Shown here: one piece after another, positions 34,903-44,543 of the stretch | Position numbering within the stretch: position 1 is the first letter of the stretch | How the letters are laid out: each line of letters opens with the position of its first letter | Origin: Cellulosilyticum lentocellum DSM 5427 | GTDB lineage: Bacteria > Bacillota > Clostridia > Lachnospirales > Cellulosilyticaceae | Assembly: GCF_000178835.2 (NCBI RefSeq) | Contig: NC_015275.1 | Location: 4,431,001-4,495,000 of the forward strand | Length of the DNA: 64,000 nucleotides | Direction of reading: 5' to 3' | Position numbers and translations under genes: made by a program | Notes under the pieces: generated by a model | Seen by the model: the letters and a program-made list of their open reading frames with translations, nothing else | Told to the model about the DNA's origin: nothing | Database searches by the model: none

Positions 34903-36559
34903 AAGCGGCCTTACTATCATGCGCAAACTCCTTAAGTTAATTTCTCCCTTTACTCTTATTATGATGATTACCATCACCATGGGTGTGCTCGGCTTTTTAG
35001 CTGCTATTGGGATTACTGTTTTTGGAGCATTTGGTATTTTAGCGACCCTCGATATACCACTTCTTCCATTCTTTACTGAAATGAAAGCAATCTATATTAG
35101 CTTAGCTATCTTTGCTATTATGCGTGGTGTTTTAAGATATATGGAGCAATCGAGTGGCCACTACATTGCCTTTAAACTCTTAGCCTTCATAAGAGATAAA
35201 GTGTTTAAATCTCTTAGAAGATTAGCTCCAAGTAAATTAGATCATAAAGATAACGGGCAACTCATTGCCCTTATTACTTCAGATATTGAGCTGTTAGAGG
35301 TATTCTATGCTCATACTATTGCGCCTATTGCCATTGCCATCATTACTTGCCTTATTATGCTAGGTATTATTGGTTACTACTCACCTCTCATGGCACTTGT
35401 TGCTTTCTTTGCTTATATTACTATTGGGGCAATCATCCCTTATTTTACAGCAAAAAGTGCTCGTGAAGATGGTAGGGTTTATCGTGAAAATGTAGGGGAA
35501 CTTAATCAATACTTCCTTGAATCCTTACGAGGCATGAGAGAAATCATCCTCTTTGATCAAGGTGCTGCTCGTCATGAAGCTATTCAAGCAAAAAGTATTA
35601 AAGCCGATGAAAGCACTAAGAAAATCAAGGCTCATGAAGGTATTACCAAAGCCATTACAGAAACAGCACTTTTAAGCTTCTCTGCATTGATGCTTTTAGT
35701 AGGTATCTTGCTTTGCCAAAATGGTTCACTTTCTTTTGGCGGCTTCCTCATTGCTTTAGTTTGCCTTATGAGCTCCTATGGACCAGTTGTAGCTTTAAGT
35801 AATCTCTCTAATAATCTTCTTCAAACTTTAGCTAGTGGTGAGCGTGTCCTATCACTCTTGGAAGAAAAACCAGATACCCCAGAAATTACTGTTGGCCATG
35901 AAGTTACAGATACAGGTATCGAAGTAGAAAATGTCTCCTTTGCCTACCAAAGTACCCCTATTTTAAAAGACCTTTCTATTTCCATTAAAAAAGGTGAAAT
36001 CATTGGCATATCTGGTAAAAGTGGCTGTGGTAAATCAACTCTCCTTAAGCTTATTATGCATTTCCATGAGACTAGGGAAGGTCAGATTTCAATAGGGCGT
36101 CATAATGTGAATCAAGTGATGACTTCTAGCCTCCGTCAAAATATGGCTTATGTTACACAAGATACTTATCTCTTTGATTCAACTCTTGAGGAAAATCTTC
36201 GCATTGCCAAACGTAATGCTACAATGGAGGAACTCATTGAAGCTTGTAAAAAAGCTAATCTCTATGACTTCATTGTTTCTTTACCAAATGGGTTTAAAAG
36301 TAAAGTAGGTGAACTAGGCGATAGCCTCTCTGGTGGAGAACGTCAACGATTAGGAATTGCTAGAGCTTTCTTACATGACAGCCCAGTCATCCTTCTAGAT
36401 GAACCAACCAGTAACTTAGATAGTTTAAATGAAAGCATTATCTTAAATGCTTTAAAAGCACATAGTGAAGACAAAACCATTATCTTAGTTAGTCATAGAG
36501 CATCTACTATGAGTATTGCCGACCGTATCTACTACATGCAGGAAGGAAGAGCCTCTTAA
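34895..36559 (+). CDS. CydC-like heterodimeric ABC exporter subunit
   Basis: A 554-residue half-transporter, partner of the preceding gene. Six membrane helices, then Walker A SGKSGCGKSTLLKL (~370), signature LSGGERQRLGIARAF (~479), Walker B VILLDEPTSNLD and H-loop LVSHRAS. The start at 34895 is chosen because GAAGGAGG precedes it; it lies inside the stop region of the CydD-like gene (ATGCCTAA overlap). Both subunits have complete ATPase motifs. Confidence 0.82.
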   Translation: MPKSGLTIMRKLLKLISPFTLIMMITITMGVLGFLAAIGITVFGAFGILATLDIPLLPFFTEMKAIYISLAIFAIMRGVLRYMEQSSGHYIAFKLLAFIRDKVFKSLRRLAPSKLDHKDNGQLIALITSDIELLEVFYAHTIAPIAIAIITCLIMLGIIGYYSPLMALVAFFAYITIGAIIPYFTAKSAREDGRVYRENVGELNQYFLESLRGMREIILFDQGAARHEAIQAKSIKADESTKKIKAHEGITKAITETALLSFSALMLLVGILLCQNGSLSFGGFLIALVCLMSSYGPVVALSNLSNNLLQTLASGERVLSLLEEKPDTPEITVGHEVTDTGIEVENVSFAYQSTPILKDLSISIKKGEIIGISGKSGCGKSTLLKLIMHFHETREGQISIGRHNVNQVMTSSLRQNMAYVTQDTYLFDSTLEENLRIAKRNATMEELIEACKKANLYDFIVSLPNGFKSKVGELGDSLSGGERQRLGIARAFLHDSPVILLDEPTSNLDSLNESIILNALKAHSEDKTIILVSHRASTMSIADRIYYMQEGRAS

Positions 36560-36856
36560 ATGTCTCGTATTGAACAAGAAAAGCGAGTCGTAACAGCTAT
36601 GATTGGTGTTTACTGCCGTAAAAAACACAAATCTAGAACCCTATGTCCAGACTGTGAAGCACTTAATGCTTATGCCAGGAAGAGGTTAAGCTGCTGCAAA
36701 TATGGTGAAAACAAAAGCTTCTGTAGCGCCTGCAAAACCCATTGTTATGCGCCACAACACAAAGACAAAATTAAAGAAGTTATGCGCTTTAGCGGCCCTT
36801 GGATGCTTCTTTATCATCCTATTATGGCCATTAAACATCTGCTAACCACTCACTAA
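36560..36856 (+). CDS. YgbA-like nitrous-oxide-stimulated family protein
   Basis: A 98-residue Cys-rich protein. MSRIEQEKRVVTAMIGVYCR, TLCPDCEALNAYARKRLSCC and CSACKTHCYAPQHKDKI carry the Cys pairs typical of the YgbA_NO family (nitrous oxide-stimulated promoter protein). The Cys arrangement suggests zinc or iron-sulfur binding. Its ATG follows the CydC-like stop directly. The E. coli homologue belongs to the NO-responsive NsrR regulon, so this operon may answer nitrosative stress; that is inference from homology. Confidence 0.85.
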   Translation: MSRIEQEKRVVTAMIGVYCRKKHKSRTLCPDCEALNAYARKRLSCCKYGENKSFCSACKTHCYAPQHKDKIKEVMRFSGPWMLLYHPIMAIKHLLTTH

Positions 36857-36905
36857 AAAAGATACCAGAAAAGAGAACTTTCATCTCTTTTTCTGGTATC
36901 TTTTT
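36856..36905. terminator. Bidirectional terminator
   Basis: Arms 36856-36875 and 36885-36905 form a ~20-bp stem (AAAAAGATACCAG/CTGGTATCTTTTT at the base). It stands between two convergent operons. Confidence 0.9.
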
Positions 36906-36946
36906 GTTTCATTTCTATAACTAATTCTGTAGATTTATAAATCTGC

Positions 36947-39610
36947 TTATGAGAGGTACTGTTCACGAATGTTGGTTACATAACCACCCTGTGTTTGCAC
37001 CCAAAACGGAGGAGTACTTCCTTCTTCATACCCACTGAGGTAGCTATAAAACTCATTTCTATCTGTGGTAGTATACTCATTTAACTCATCAGACTCTTTA
37101 GCTTTCTTCATAAAATGATACTGAGTATATTCATTGACTATAAATGTATCCAGGTAATGCTTAGGATTATAAATATAAAAGCCATTTGGCATATCCGCAT
37201 CACTTAAATTCAGTTCGTTCATTCGTTCTTCCTGACTACTTGTAACCCACTCTGCTCTATCAAAATGAAATAGCTCTGTATCTAGCTGAAAATCTGATAT
37301 ATATCCAAAATGGATACTGACTGGTAACTGCTGAAAGTCACTAAGGGATGCATTTTCTATGAGTTCAATATCCTTATAGGTAAGCATCTGACCAAGCACC
37401 TTATTGGTGTATTTCAGTGCCACATTCTTCGTATCTACAAGCCAAGGCATTTCACCCTTATCATATGCCTCCTGCATACCCTCATAATACTCCATAAGGA
37501 TAGTATCTACTTGTGGATCATCATAGTAAATGCTACCATTACCATCCATCCACCTTTCTACGCACCATATGCCACCACTTCCTTTTTTGGCTGGTTGAGA
37601 TAATAAGAGTTTACAGGTTTCTCCTGTAGAAAGAGGAAATTTTACTAAGATATGTTCCCCTGAATAGGTTTCCTTAGGAAGCTTTCCACTTTTCTCAAGG
37701 AATTGTCTAAGAGCTACTTCTTGCCCTGATAATGTGTTTCCTAGATATCCAGACCTTAGTACTCCTAAATACTCTGGCCCTCCATTTTCAATACTAAAAA
37801 CTAAAATAGGCTTTCCCATATCTCCATTTTCAGTAATCCAACCATCTATAGTATTCATACCTCCTGCCAGTAAGACATTACCAATATTATCTGGAAGCAA
37901 GCGATACTCAATAGCCCATAGTTCAATAGGGGCATTCGTTAAATGGGTAAAGGTAGCTATTTTATTTAATGCTGTTATTTTGCTATCTACAAGCTTAAAT
38001 GTCGTATACTTAGAATAGCTTTCAAACATTTCAGCTACATACTGCTCTGCATATTCTTGGATAGGGGATGCCTCCATTTGTGGTGTTGGCCTCATCTCTT
38101 CTACTTCTTGCTTATTTGTGACCTCCTGTTGCTTCCCAAACACTTGATACTCCTTATGCTCTAAGCTACTTTCATAAACAATTTTAATGGTAGCGACTTC
38201 TACGCTAGTAAAAGTTAAATAAATTACTTCATCCTGGGTACCTGGTAGCATAGTAATGGCCCCAAACGACTGATTGTAACGTTCATCATTTTCATTAGGA
38301 TAATAGCACGAAAAACTATTTTTTTGATAGGTAGCCATTAGCTCTTTGCTAACCTCCATTAAGTTTTTCTCCCCTGTAATGCAGCTATAAGCCTTTACGT
38401 CATTGCCTGCTGTATCTTCAAATCCCCATATGATCTGCTTTCCATCTGCTAGTGAAAATACAAAAACTTTATTATTCTTAAGAAGCTGGGTATCAAAGCT
38501 TTCAAACGCATAGGAGCATACAAGCTCTTCCTTTTTAAGATCATACACATAAACGCCACTAGCTTCAAAAATCACCTTATTTCTATCCGCATAGAGTATC
38601 CTAGGCATTTCTGAACCTATGATACTACTTTCAAACTTTGTTAAATCCACCTCTTTTGCAACTAACGCCGTGGAGAAAGTAATCGGATTCGTCAAAAGTC
38701 CCACACTTAATAGGAATATTCCTATTAAGATGATACTTACTACCCAAAAACTAGGTTTCTTATAACTTAATACATTTTTAACACGGCTTTTGGTACTGCC
38801 TTCCCCAAAGGCAAGAGGTATAAGTCCAGTATGCCTTTTCCCTACTGCAAAGGATAGTAATGAGGAAGAATATGCCTTTTTGACATCATTTCCTAGAGAC
38901 TTAATGACTGCCTCATCACAAGACATCTCCATATCTTTCCCTGCCATAAAAAAAGCTGCCCATACAAGTGGATTAAACCAATGGATACACACCACTATAA
39001 AACTAATGAGCCTGATAATATGATCATATCTTTTAATGTGTATTTGTTCATGCAAAAGAATATAATGCTTTTCATCAGGCAAAAGTCCCTCTGGCAAATA
39101 AATCTTAGGATGAACGATACCTAACACAAAAGGAACCTCTAGCTGCTCTGTTATATAAATATTGTTTTCTTCATGTCGACTTGTTTCTAGCTTCCTCTTT
39201 AATTTAATAAGAGAGAATATTCCATACGCTAATAAGATTACCACGCCTACTCCCCAGACAATTAACCCACTAAAAGTCCATATCTGCATAGGGTTAACAC
39301 TAGCTTCTATAGTAGCTACAGGTAAAGCATTATTAACGAGTTGATCCATATTATTAAGCCCAGTATGGATACTAGGTGTCTGCATATACAAAATCTCATG
39401 TGAGATAGGCTTTGTGTTTACAGGCATAAGGCTCATAATACTTTCTATAGAGAAGGGACAAATCAGACGAAATAGCACAATACTCCAAATAACATAGGTG
39501 AAAATTTTAGGTACTCTTTTAAGTAAAAGTCTAGTAATCATTACAAAGCAAATAACAAAGCTTGCTGTAAAACTCATATTAAGGATTTCTAAAAATAACC
39601 TTTCTAGCAT
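36947..39610 (-). CDS. BlaR1-like M56 metalloprotease with novel sensor domain
   Basis: An 887-residue membrane protein. The first ~310 residues are the M56 module: four membrane helices with LLHEQIHIKRYDH (HExxH zinc site, ~187) and the second block GKDMEMSCDEAVI. In BlaR1/MecR1 the extracellular part is a penicillin-binding sensor (SxxK, KTG). Here the ~560-residue extracellular part lacks these motifs and is beta-rich with repeated VIFEASGVYVYDLKKEE- and FSLADGKQIIWGF-like strands, so the signal is probably not a beta-lactam. It follows blaI by 2 bp; its ribosome site lies inside the blaI end. On sensing, it would cleave the BlaI-like repressor. Confidence 0.85.
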   Translation of the reverse strand: MLERLFLEILNMSFTASFVICFVMITRLLLKRVPKIFTYVIWSIVLFRLICPFSIESIMSLMPVNTKPISHEILYMQTPSIHTGLNNMDQLVNNALPVATIEASVNPMQIWTFSGLIVWGVGVVILLAYGIFSLIKLKRKLETSRHEENNIYITEQLEVPFVLGIVHPKIYLPEGLLPDEKHYILLHEQIHIKRYDHIIRLISFIVVCIHWFNPLVWAAFFMAGKDMEMSCDEAVIKSLGNDVKKAYSSSLLSFAVGKRHTGLIPLAFGEGSTKSRVKNVLSYKKPSFWVVSIILIGIFLLSVGLLTNPITFSTALVAKEVDLTKFESSIIGSEMPRILYADRNKVIFEASGVYVYDLKKEELVCSYAFESFDTQLLKNNKVFVFSLADGKQIIWGFEDTAGNDVKAYSCITGEKNLMEVSKELMATYQKNSFSCYYPNENDERYNQSFGAITMLPGTQDEVIYLTFTSVEVATIKIVYESSLEHKEYQVFGKQQEVTNKQEVEEMRPTPQMEASPIQEYAEQYVAEMFESYSKYTTFKLVDSKITALNKIATFTHLTNAPIELWAIEYRLLPDNIGNVLLAGGMNTIDGWITENGDMGKPILVFSIENGGPEYLGVLRSGYLGNTLSGQEVALRQFLEKSGKLPKETYSGEHILVKFPLSTGETCKLLLSQPAKKGSGGIWCVERWMDGNGSIYYDDPQVDTILMEYYEGMQEAYDKGEMPWLVDTKNVALKYTNKVLGQMLTYKDIELIENASLSDFQQLPVSIHFGYISDFQLDTELFHFDRAEWVTSSQEERMNELNLSDADMPNGFYIYNPKHYLDTFIVNEYTQYHFMKKAKESDELNEYTTTDRNEFYSYLSGYEEGSTPPFWVQTQGGYVTNIREQYLS

Positions 39611-39612
39611 TT

Positions 39613-39975
39613 TTATCCCTCCTCCTGTGCATCAATGAGCGTTCTTATTTCCTCTATTTCTTTTTCACTAAGCTTCTTTCGCCTTGTGAAGGCCGCTAAA
39701 AATTGTGGCAGAGAACCACCAAAAGATTCTTCTACAAACTGTTCTCCTTGGGCACCTAAAAACTCTTCCCTTTTCATCAATGCCCTTACCGTTCCATGAC
39801 TATTTTCAAATATTTTACGTTCACACAAACGCTTTAGCATAGTATAAGTAGTCGTTCTCTTCCACATAAAGGCTTTCTCACATAACTGAGTTAACTCACG
39901 AGAGCTGATGGGTTCGTTATTCCATATTAAATCAGCAAACTTTTGCTCCATTTCACCTAATTTATAAGTTTCCAT
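39613..39975 (-). CDS. BlaI/MecI-family repressor
   Basis: A 120-residue winged-helix repressor. LGEMEQKFADLIWNNEPISS then RELTQLCEKAFMWKRTTTYT is the DNA-binding part (cf. ExxVMxxLW... W...TV.T.L.RL), followed by a C-terminal dimer helix region FVEESFGGSLPQFLAAF. It should bind the 44-bp palindrome 14 bp upstream (39989-40032) and repress itself and the M56 gene. AAGGGG precedes the ATG. Confidence 0.9.
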   Translation of the reverse strand: METYKLGEMEQKFADLIWNNEPISSRELTQLCEKAFMWKRTTTYTMLKRLCERKIFENSHGTVRALMKREEFLGAQGEQFVEESFGGSLPQFLAAFTRRKKLSEKEIEEIRTLIDAQEEG

Positions 39976-39988
39976 TAAAACACCCCTT

Positions 39989-40032
39989 TGACTAATGGTA
40001 TTAGACTACATTTAGTCTAATACCATTAGTCA
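39989..40032. promoter_or_regulatory. Long palindromic operator of BlaI-like repressor
   Basis: Perfect 19-bp arms (39989-40007: TGACTAATGGTATTAGACT; 40014-40032 its complement) with loop ACATTT. The centre GACTACATTTAGTC resembles the TACA/TGTA dyad of BlaI/MecI sites. The arms are far longer than one repressor site needs, so two dimers may bind side by side. It lies between blaI and the divergent CrtI-like gene. Confidence 0.75.
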
Positions 40033-40243
40033 GGGAGGTCAATAGATTTAATCATAATTTTCTATATATATAGAATTAGATTGTAAAATTACATTTCAAT
40101 GCATATATCTATGACTTGATTCGGATGGCAGTTAATACCTTTTTTAGTTTAAATTCATATCAATTGGGTAATAACTAGTTCCATATAAAATTAATGCATA
40201 AGATAACTAGTTGCATTATTCATCTGATTAGGGAGGTATTACC

Positions 40244-41749
40244 ATGGCTGGGTGTCATATTATTATCATTGGCGGAGGTATAGGCGGTCTATGTTGTGGC
40301 CTCCACCTACTTCATGCAGGTTATCAGGTCTCACTTTATGAAAAATGCCCTCAGGTAGGTGGCGTTATTCAATCCATTCCTAGTGCACCAGGCTATGCTG
40401 ATTATGATAGCTTTGCCTCCATTGGTATTCATCCTTATGCTTATCGTCAAATTTTCACTGATATTGGATTACACTGGCAAGATTATTTCTCTGAAATTCA
40501 CTTAGATGAATTATACCGTGTGTTTTATGAAGATGGGTCTTCCTTTACATTTAAAAAAAATGAGATTTCTTATAAATATGATTTTGAGGCTTTTTATAAT
40601 GAATCCTTTAGTGATTATAATACCTTTATCAATCAGTTTTATCAAAAGTATCTTACTGCTTATGCACTTATACTTTCTCAGCCTTTAACTCATATTAAAG
40701 ATATGATGACTCCTCATAAGTTATCTGCTTTGATTAAACTTAATCCCCTAACTTCTGCTTCTTGTGCTATTAAACGTCGTTTTACTAGTCCTAAGCTTAG
40801 GGATTTCTTGCTATTTCAAAGTTACTATATGGGCTATCCAACTTCACAGATTTCTCAGCTTTATGCCACTATACCAGCCTGTACTCAGGCACTAGGTTTA
40901 ACTCATATCAAAGGTGGTATGGGTGCTTATGTAAAGGCGCTTCAAAAAGCCTTCATAGACTGCAAAGGTCAACTTTATTGCAATGCACCTATTGAGCGCA
41001 TTCTAACTGATCATGATAAGGCTTATAGTATCCTAACCACGTCAGGGCAAATGAAAAAAGCAGATATTGTGATTTCTAATGCTGATTATCACTTTACGAT
41101 TACGAAATTACTAAATCGTTCTGCTAGATTGCATAAACCTCTTCTGTCTTTTCAGATGACCTGCTCTGTTTTTATGCTAAGACTTACACTTTCAATCAGC
41201 CTACCCATGCTTTCTACCCATAATATCTATCTCGTACAAGATATGGAAAATACTTTTTCAGCCGTTGGGAGTGGCACTATGCCTTTGAAATTTCCTATGT
41301 ATATTTATTACCCTTCTTATATCGATGATACTTTTAATGTAAATGGGTCCACCACTTTAAATATCATGGTGCGTGTGCCTAATCTTTCTTTTAATGCTTC
41401 CTACTGGTCTCCTTTAACCATTGAACGGATGCGCTGTATCTGTCTCAAACATTTAGCTGATTTGTTAGAAATAAATAGTATCGCTCCTTATATTATCCAC
41501 GAATCAATGAGTACCCCCAGAGATTTACAACAAAAATTTAATTGCTATCAAGGTGCTGCCTTTGGCCTTGCTCCTTCAATATTACAAAGTGCATGGCTAC
41601 GTCCACAGCCTATTTGTCCTTTTGTTACAAATCTCTATTTTACTGGTACATCTATTCATCCAGGTAACGGTATTTCTATCGTTATGGAAGGTGCAAAGAC
41701 AGTAAGTAACCTAATTCAAAGTAGTTATCCGCTAAACTTAAAGAAATAA
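40244..41749 (+). CDS. CrtI/phytoene-desaturase-like FAD oxidoreductase
   Basis: A 501-residue flavoprotein. The N-terminus IIIIGGGIGGLCCGLHLLHAG is the FAD-binding Rossmann motif with YEKCPQVGG after it; the C-terminus NLYFTGTSIHPGNGISIV is the closing FAD motif of the CrtI/CrtN family. The region between is divergent. CrtI-like enzymes desaturate carotenoids or saturate retinol; no phytoene or squalene synthase gene is near, so the substrate is open. AGGGAGG precedes the ATG. It is divergent from the BlaI-like operon and lies near its operator. Confidence 0.8.
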   Translation: MAGCHIIIIGGGIGGLCCGLHLLHAGYQVSLYEKCPQVGGVIQSIPSAPGYADYDSFASIGIHPYAYRQIFTDIGLHWQDYFSEIHLDELYRVFYEDGSSFTFKKNEISYKYDFEAFYNESFSDYNTFINQFYQKYLTAYALILSQPLTHIKDMMTPHKLSALIKLNPLTSASCAIKRRFTSPKLRDFLLFQSYYMGYPTSQISQLYATIPACTQALGLTHIKGGMGAYVKALQKAFIDCKGQLYCNAPIERILTDHDKAYSILTTSGQMKKADIVISNADYHFTITKLLNRSARLHKPLLSFQMTCSVFMLRLTLSISLPMLSTHNIYLVQDMENTFSAVGSGTMPLKFPMYIYYPSYIDDTFNVNGSTTLNIMVRVPNLSFNASYWSPLTIERMRCICLKHLADLLEINSIAPYIIHESMSTPRDLQQKFNCYQGAAFGLAPSILQSAWLRPQPICPFVTNLYFTGTSIHPGNGISIVMEGAKTVSNLIQSSYPLNLKK

Positions 41750-41767
41750 TTGTATAATTAATTTTTC

Positions 41768-43294
41768 TTATTCCTGACAATTAATTTCATTGTCATTGAT
41801 AATGATTTTTTTAATATTATTAACATCAATAAATTCCTGTTTTTCATCACAATTTTCATAAGTTAATATATAGTACTCTGATTTACTACTGTCATCTTCT
41901 CCTAAAATTAGACCAACATTCTTTAGCTTAATCTCTTTATCTTGATTATCAATCAGTGTAATATCTAGCCAGTAACTATTAAAATAACCAGCAAACCTAT
42001 TAGTTTTCTTATAAATTGTACGTTCTTTTACTTGAATACCTGTATTTGTTAAATACACCTCATCCACCATAACCTTATAATCTGTCTTATCCATTTGGAT
42101 ATTGGTTTCCCATTTCTTAACATTGCCCAGATCTATTTTAAACTCAGCTTCCCATGTGCTATCTACTAATACATCTTGTTTATCATAAACAATTTTGGTG
42201 GCTTCCAAATAGGGGATTTGTTCTGGGGTTATATTAGGAAAATAGCTTAATACCTCTCCATATACAATTTCATTTACACCATAATAATCAAATTCTTCTG
42301 CCTTATAGACTTGTCCTGTTCTTGTATCTACAAGCTCTGTAATTTCGCCCTCTGTATATGGTTCTACGTACTTCATATTTAATTTTTGTGACCTTATCTC
42401 TCTAGAGTCCCCAGATTGTATATAAGGTTTGTCACCTGTTATATGAATCGCAATCCCCTGAATATTTTGATTCTCTTTATATCTTTCATCACCTTTAATA
42501 TTAATAACAGCAATACCTTTTAATAAAACTGAAGGATACTCCTCATCGATTACAGCTGTTTTTCCACCTTCGGTTCTTCGATTTAAGAGTTCCCTTAGCT
42601 CCATAGCTAATCCTCCTTTATCTTGGACCTCTTTTTCTATATTTTTTTCTACTGTACTGCCTATTTCTGTAACTTTAAAAGGCTTAAGAGGAATTTTTAT
42701 TTCTTTTTCTATACTTTGTTTTTTCATAAGGTTTTCAGCTTTAATTTTAATAGGTGAATCACTAACTAAATCAGGGTTGTTAAATGTCTCAATGCAATAA
42801 GTAAGCTGTCTACCATCTGAAGAGAGTACCCCTTTAGATGATGGATGCCCAAATTTACGTCTTCCCATTACAAAGTTAATTCTTTGACATACTACATCCT
42901 TCGTCCATGGTTTATCTCCCAAATTTGTAAACTGAACAGTAGCAACTGCTCCATGTCCTTGATTAAGGACTTCTTTTACTTCCATTTTAACCTTTTGATT
43001 TTCATCATAAGCTTTTACATATTGTACTTCATCTATTACCTTTTTCATTTCTTCCTGCTCAAAAAACAAACCTAATCCTAATGTATAATCCATGGCCAGA
43101 ATCGTACTTGAACAAATTAAAAGCATTAACATAGCTACTGAAACCTTTTTATACTTTATATAACGCCTGGATAAATACTTGCTTTCCTGCTTATCTTCAC
43201 TGCATGCTAATCGAATATTTCTTTTCGCTTGGTCCGATAATCTTACTGGTTCTAAATATGTATCTACTTCTTTTTTAAACAATCTCTCATCCAT
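41768..43294 (-). CDS. DUF4179-type anti-sigma factor
   Basis: A 508-residue single-pass membrane protein. The N-terminal cytoplasmic part (~55 residues, LDPVRLSDQAKRNI-like text) precedes one helix (VSVAMLMLLICSSTILAM), then a large extracellular part with TVQFTNLGDKPW and later beta strands, as in DUF4179 proteins. Genes of this type follow ECF sigma genes and act as their anti-sigma factors. I take the start at 43294: GAGGAGG lies 9 nt upstream and the ATG overlaps the sigma stop (ATGGATGA). Confidence 0.8.
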   Translation of the reverse strand: MDERLFKKEVDTYLEPVRLSDQAKRNIRLACSEDKQESKYLSRRYIKYKKVSVAMLMLLICSSTILAMDYTLGLGLFFEQEEMKKVIDEVQYVKAYDENQKVKMEVKEVLNQGHGAVATVQFTNLGDKPWTKDVVCQRINFVMGRRKFGHPSSKGVLSSDGRQLTYCIETFNNPDLVSDSPIKIKAENLMKKQSIEKEIKIPLKPFKVTEIGSTVEKNIEKEVQDKGGLAMELRELLNRRTEGGKTAVIDEEYPSVLLKGIAVINIKGDERYKENQNIQGIAIHITGDKPYIQSGDSREIRSQKLNMKYVEPYTEGEITELVDTRTGQVYKAEEFDYYGVNEIVYGEVLSYFPNITPEQIPYLEATKIVYDKQDVLVDSTWEAEFKIDLGNVKKWETNIQMDKTDYKVMVDEVYLTNTGIQVKERTIYKKTNRFAGYFNSYWLDITLIDNQDKEIKLKNVGLILGEDDSSKSEYYILTYENCDEKQEFIDVNNIKKIIINDNEINCQE

Positions 43295-43787
43295 ATATAC
43301 ATTCCTCCTCAAAATCATCTTTGAGCTTTTTTCTTGCTCGGTTCAGTCTCATTTTTATACTACTTTCACTTATGCCAAGTATCTCTGCAATTTCATTTAT
43401 TTTAAAGTCTTGATAGTAATATAGGAGAATAACTTCACGATATTTAATAGGTAAATCCATTACTTGTTTGAGTAACTCACTTTGGTTAATTTGATTAATC
43501 AATTCGTCCTCTAACGTATTACGCGTTTCAATCTTTTCAATTCCAATTTGTACTTTTCTAAACCAACTTGTCCTCACATAATTTTTGCAAATATTAATAG
43601 CAATGCTAGTGAGCCAAGTTTTCTCACTGGACTCTTTCCTAAATTCACTTATGTATCTATACGCCTTAATAAATACCTCTTGCACAGCATCTTCGGCTAA
43701 TGCCCAATCCTTTAAATAGATATAGCATGTACGTGCAATGTAATCACCATATTGATTCATCATCTGCTCTAACTCATACTCTGTCAT
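43287..43787 (-). CDS. ECF sigma factor (SigV/SigW-like)
   Basis: A 166-residue sigma factor. Region 2: YLKDWALAEDAVQEVFIKAY (the DAVQEVF -10 contact); WLTSIAINICKNYVR follows. Region 4: LPIKYREVILLYYYQDFKIN and EIAEILGISESSIKMRLNRA. AGGAGGAG precedes the ATG. It is coupled by overlap to the DUF4179 anti-sigma gene. The pair likely senses envelope or oxidative damage, with autoregulation from upstream of 43787. Confidence 0.92.
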   Translation of the reverse strand: MTEYELEQMMNQYGDYIARTCYIYLKDWALAEDAVQEVFIKAYRYISEFRKESSEKTWLTSIAINICKNYVRTSWFRKVQIGIEKIETRNTLEDELINQINQSELLKQVMDLPIKYREVILLYYYQDFKINEIAEILGISESSIKMRLNRARKKLKDDFEEECIYG

Positions 43788-43900
43788 TGATTATTCTCCT
43801 CCTTTTCTACTTTTTAGACACATTAAGTTTTATAAAGGTCACATTTTATTCTGAAAATTTAATCGGTTACTTATAAAATCAAATTGAACAAAATAAAAAA

Positions 43901-44013
43901 GTGGACTAGCGTCCACATTTCTTCTGCTAGGGAATCCTAGGTTCCCTTCGGCGCTGACAAAGAGCGTGTCAGCTGAGCACTCTCCTTAATACGACAGAGG
44001 GGATTCCCCTCTG
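43901..44013. repeat. Array of four GC-rich hairpins
   Basis: Within 113 bp of otherwise AT-rich intergenic DNA stand GTGGAC-TAGC-GTCCAC (43901-43916), GGGAATCCTAGGTTCCC (43930-43946), GCTGACA-7-TGTCAGC (43953-43973) and CAGAGGGGATTCCCCTCTG (43995-44013). The block lies beside the chimeric pseudogene at 44103 and may be part of the same rearrangement, a structured RNA, or a recombination substrate. No gene is seen in 43788-44102. Confidence 0.6.
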
Positions 44014-44102
44014 TGCTCCCCATAGCACCCTATTAATCTCTTTTACTAATTTCGTCTATTATTAATGTGTTTGAAATACACATCGTTTTTATTTAAGGGG
44101 TA

Positions 44103-44405
44103 TTACTTTTCTAATATTTTTTCGATTTCTACTACATACATTATATGATAATCTCTTTCTGGATACCACTCATCTATAATATCCTTATCAATAAAACATT
44201 CTTCTTTTAATTCTTGTGCATACAGCTTTTTACATATTAGTGTTAATCTTGCTTCATCAAAATAGGGTACATCCTCATATTTTTTCACAGTTAAGTTTGT
44301 ATTAGAAATAGAATCTCCTTTGTTGGCTCAATTAAATCTGGTACCATAATTACATTAAGGCCGGCACTGCTGGCTGAGCGAATACCATTTAAGGAGTCTT
44401 CTATT
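44103..44405 (-). pseudogene. Chimeric remnant: flavin reductase 3' end joined to HAD phosphatase piece
   Basis: 44103-44311 is a close copy of the 3' part of the flavin reductase gene at 20746-21243, from the YEDVPYFDEARLT block to the EIEKILEK end. At about 44311 it jumps to a copy of 21358-21445 inside the HAD phosphatase gene (PDLIEPTE region), with AGAA(A)T microhomology at the joint. In the intact locus these pieces lie ~350 bp further apart, so the copy carries an internal deletion. The 61-codon frame that remains has no proper start. Confidence 0.8.
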
Positions 44406-44543
44406 TGCCCTGAGCTCATTCCTTGAAATATCTTTTCTATCCCTATAGTAGACTTTTTCTCAAACGGCCTAAATAATTATCAAATAGTGTTTGTATTTTG
44501 TTTTGTAAATATAATTTACCCTATAGCTTTCTGCCTTTTTGTA

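Noticed and set aside
44103-44288. A 61-codon protein-coding gene
   Set aside because: It is the in-frame tail of a duplicated flavin reductase with no start of its own and is fused to HAD gene debris.
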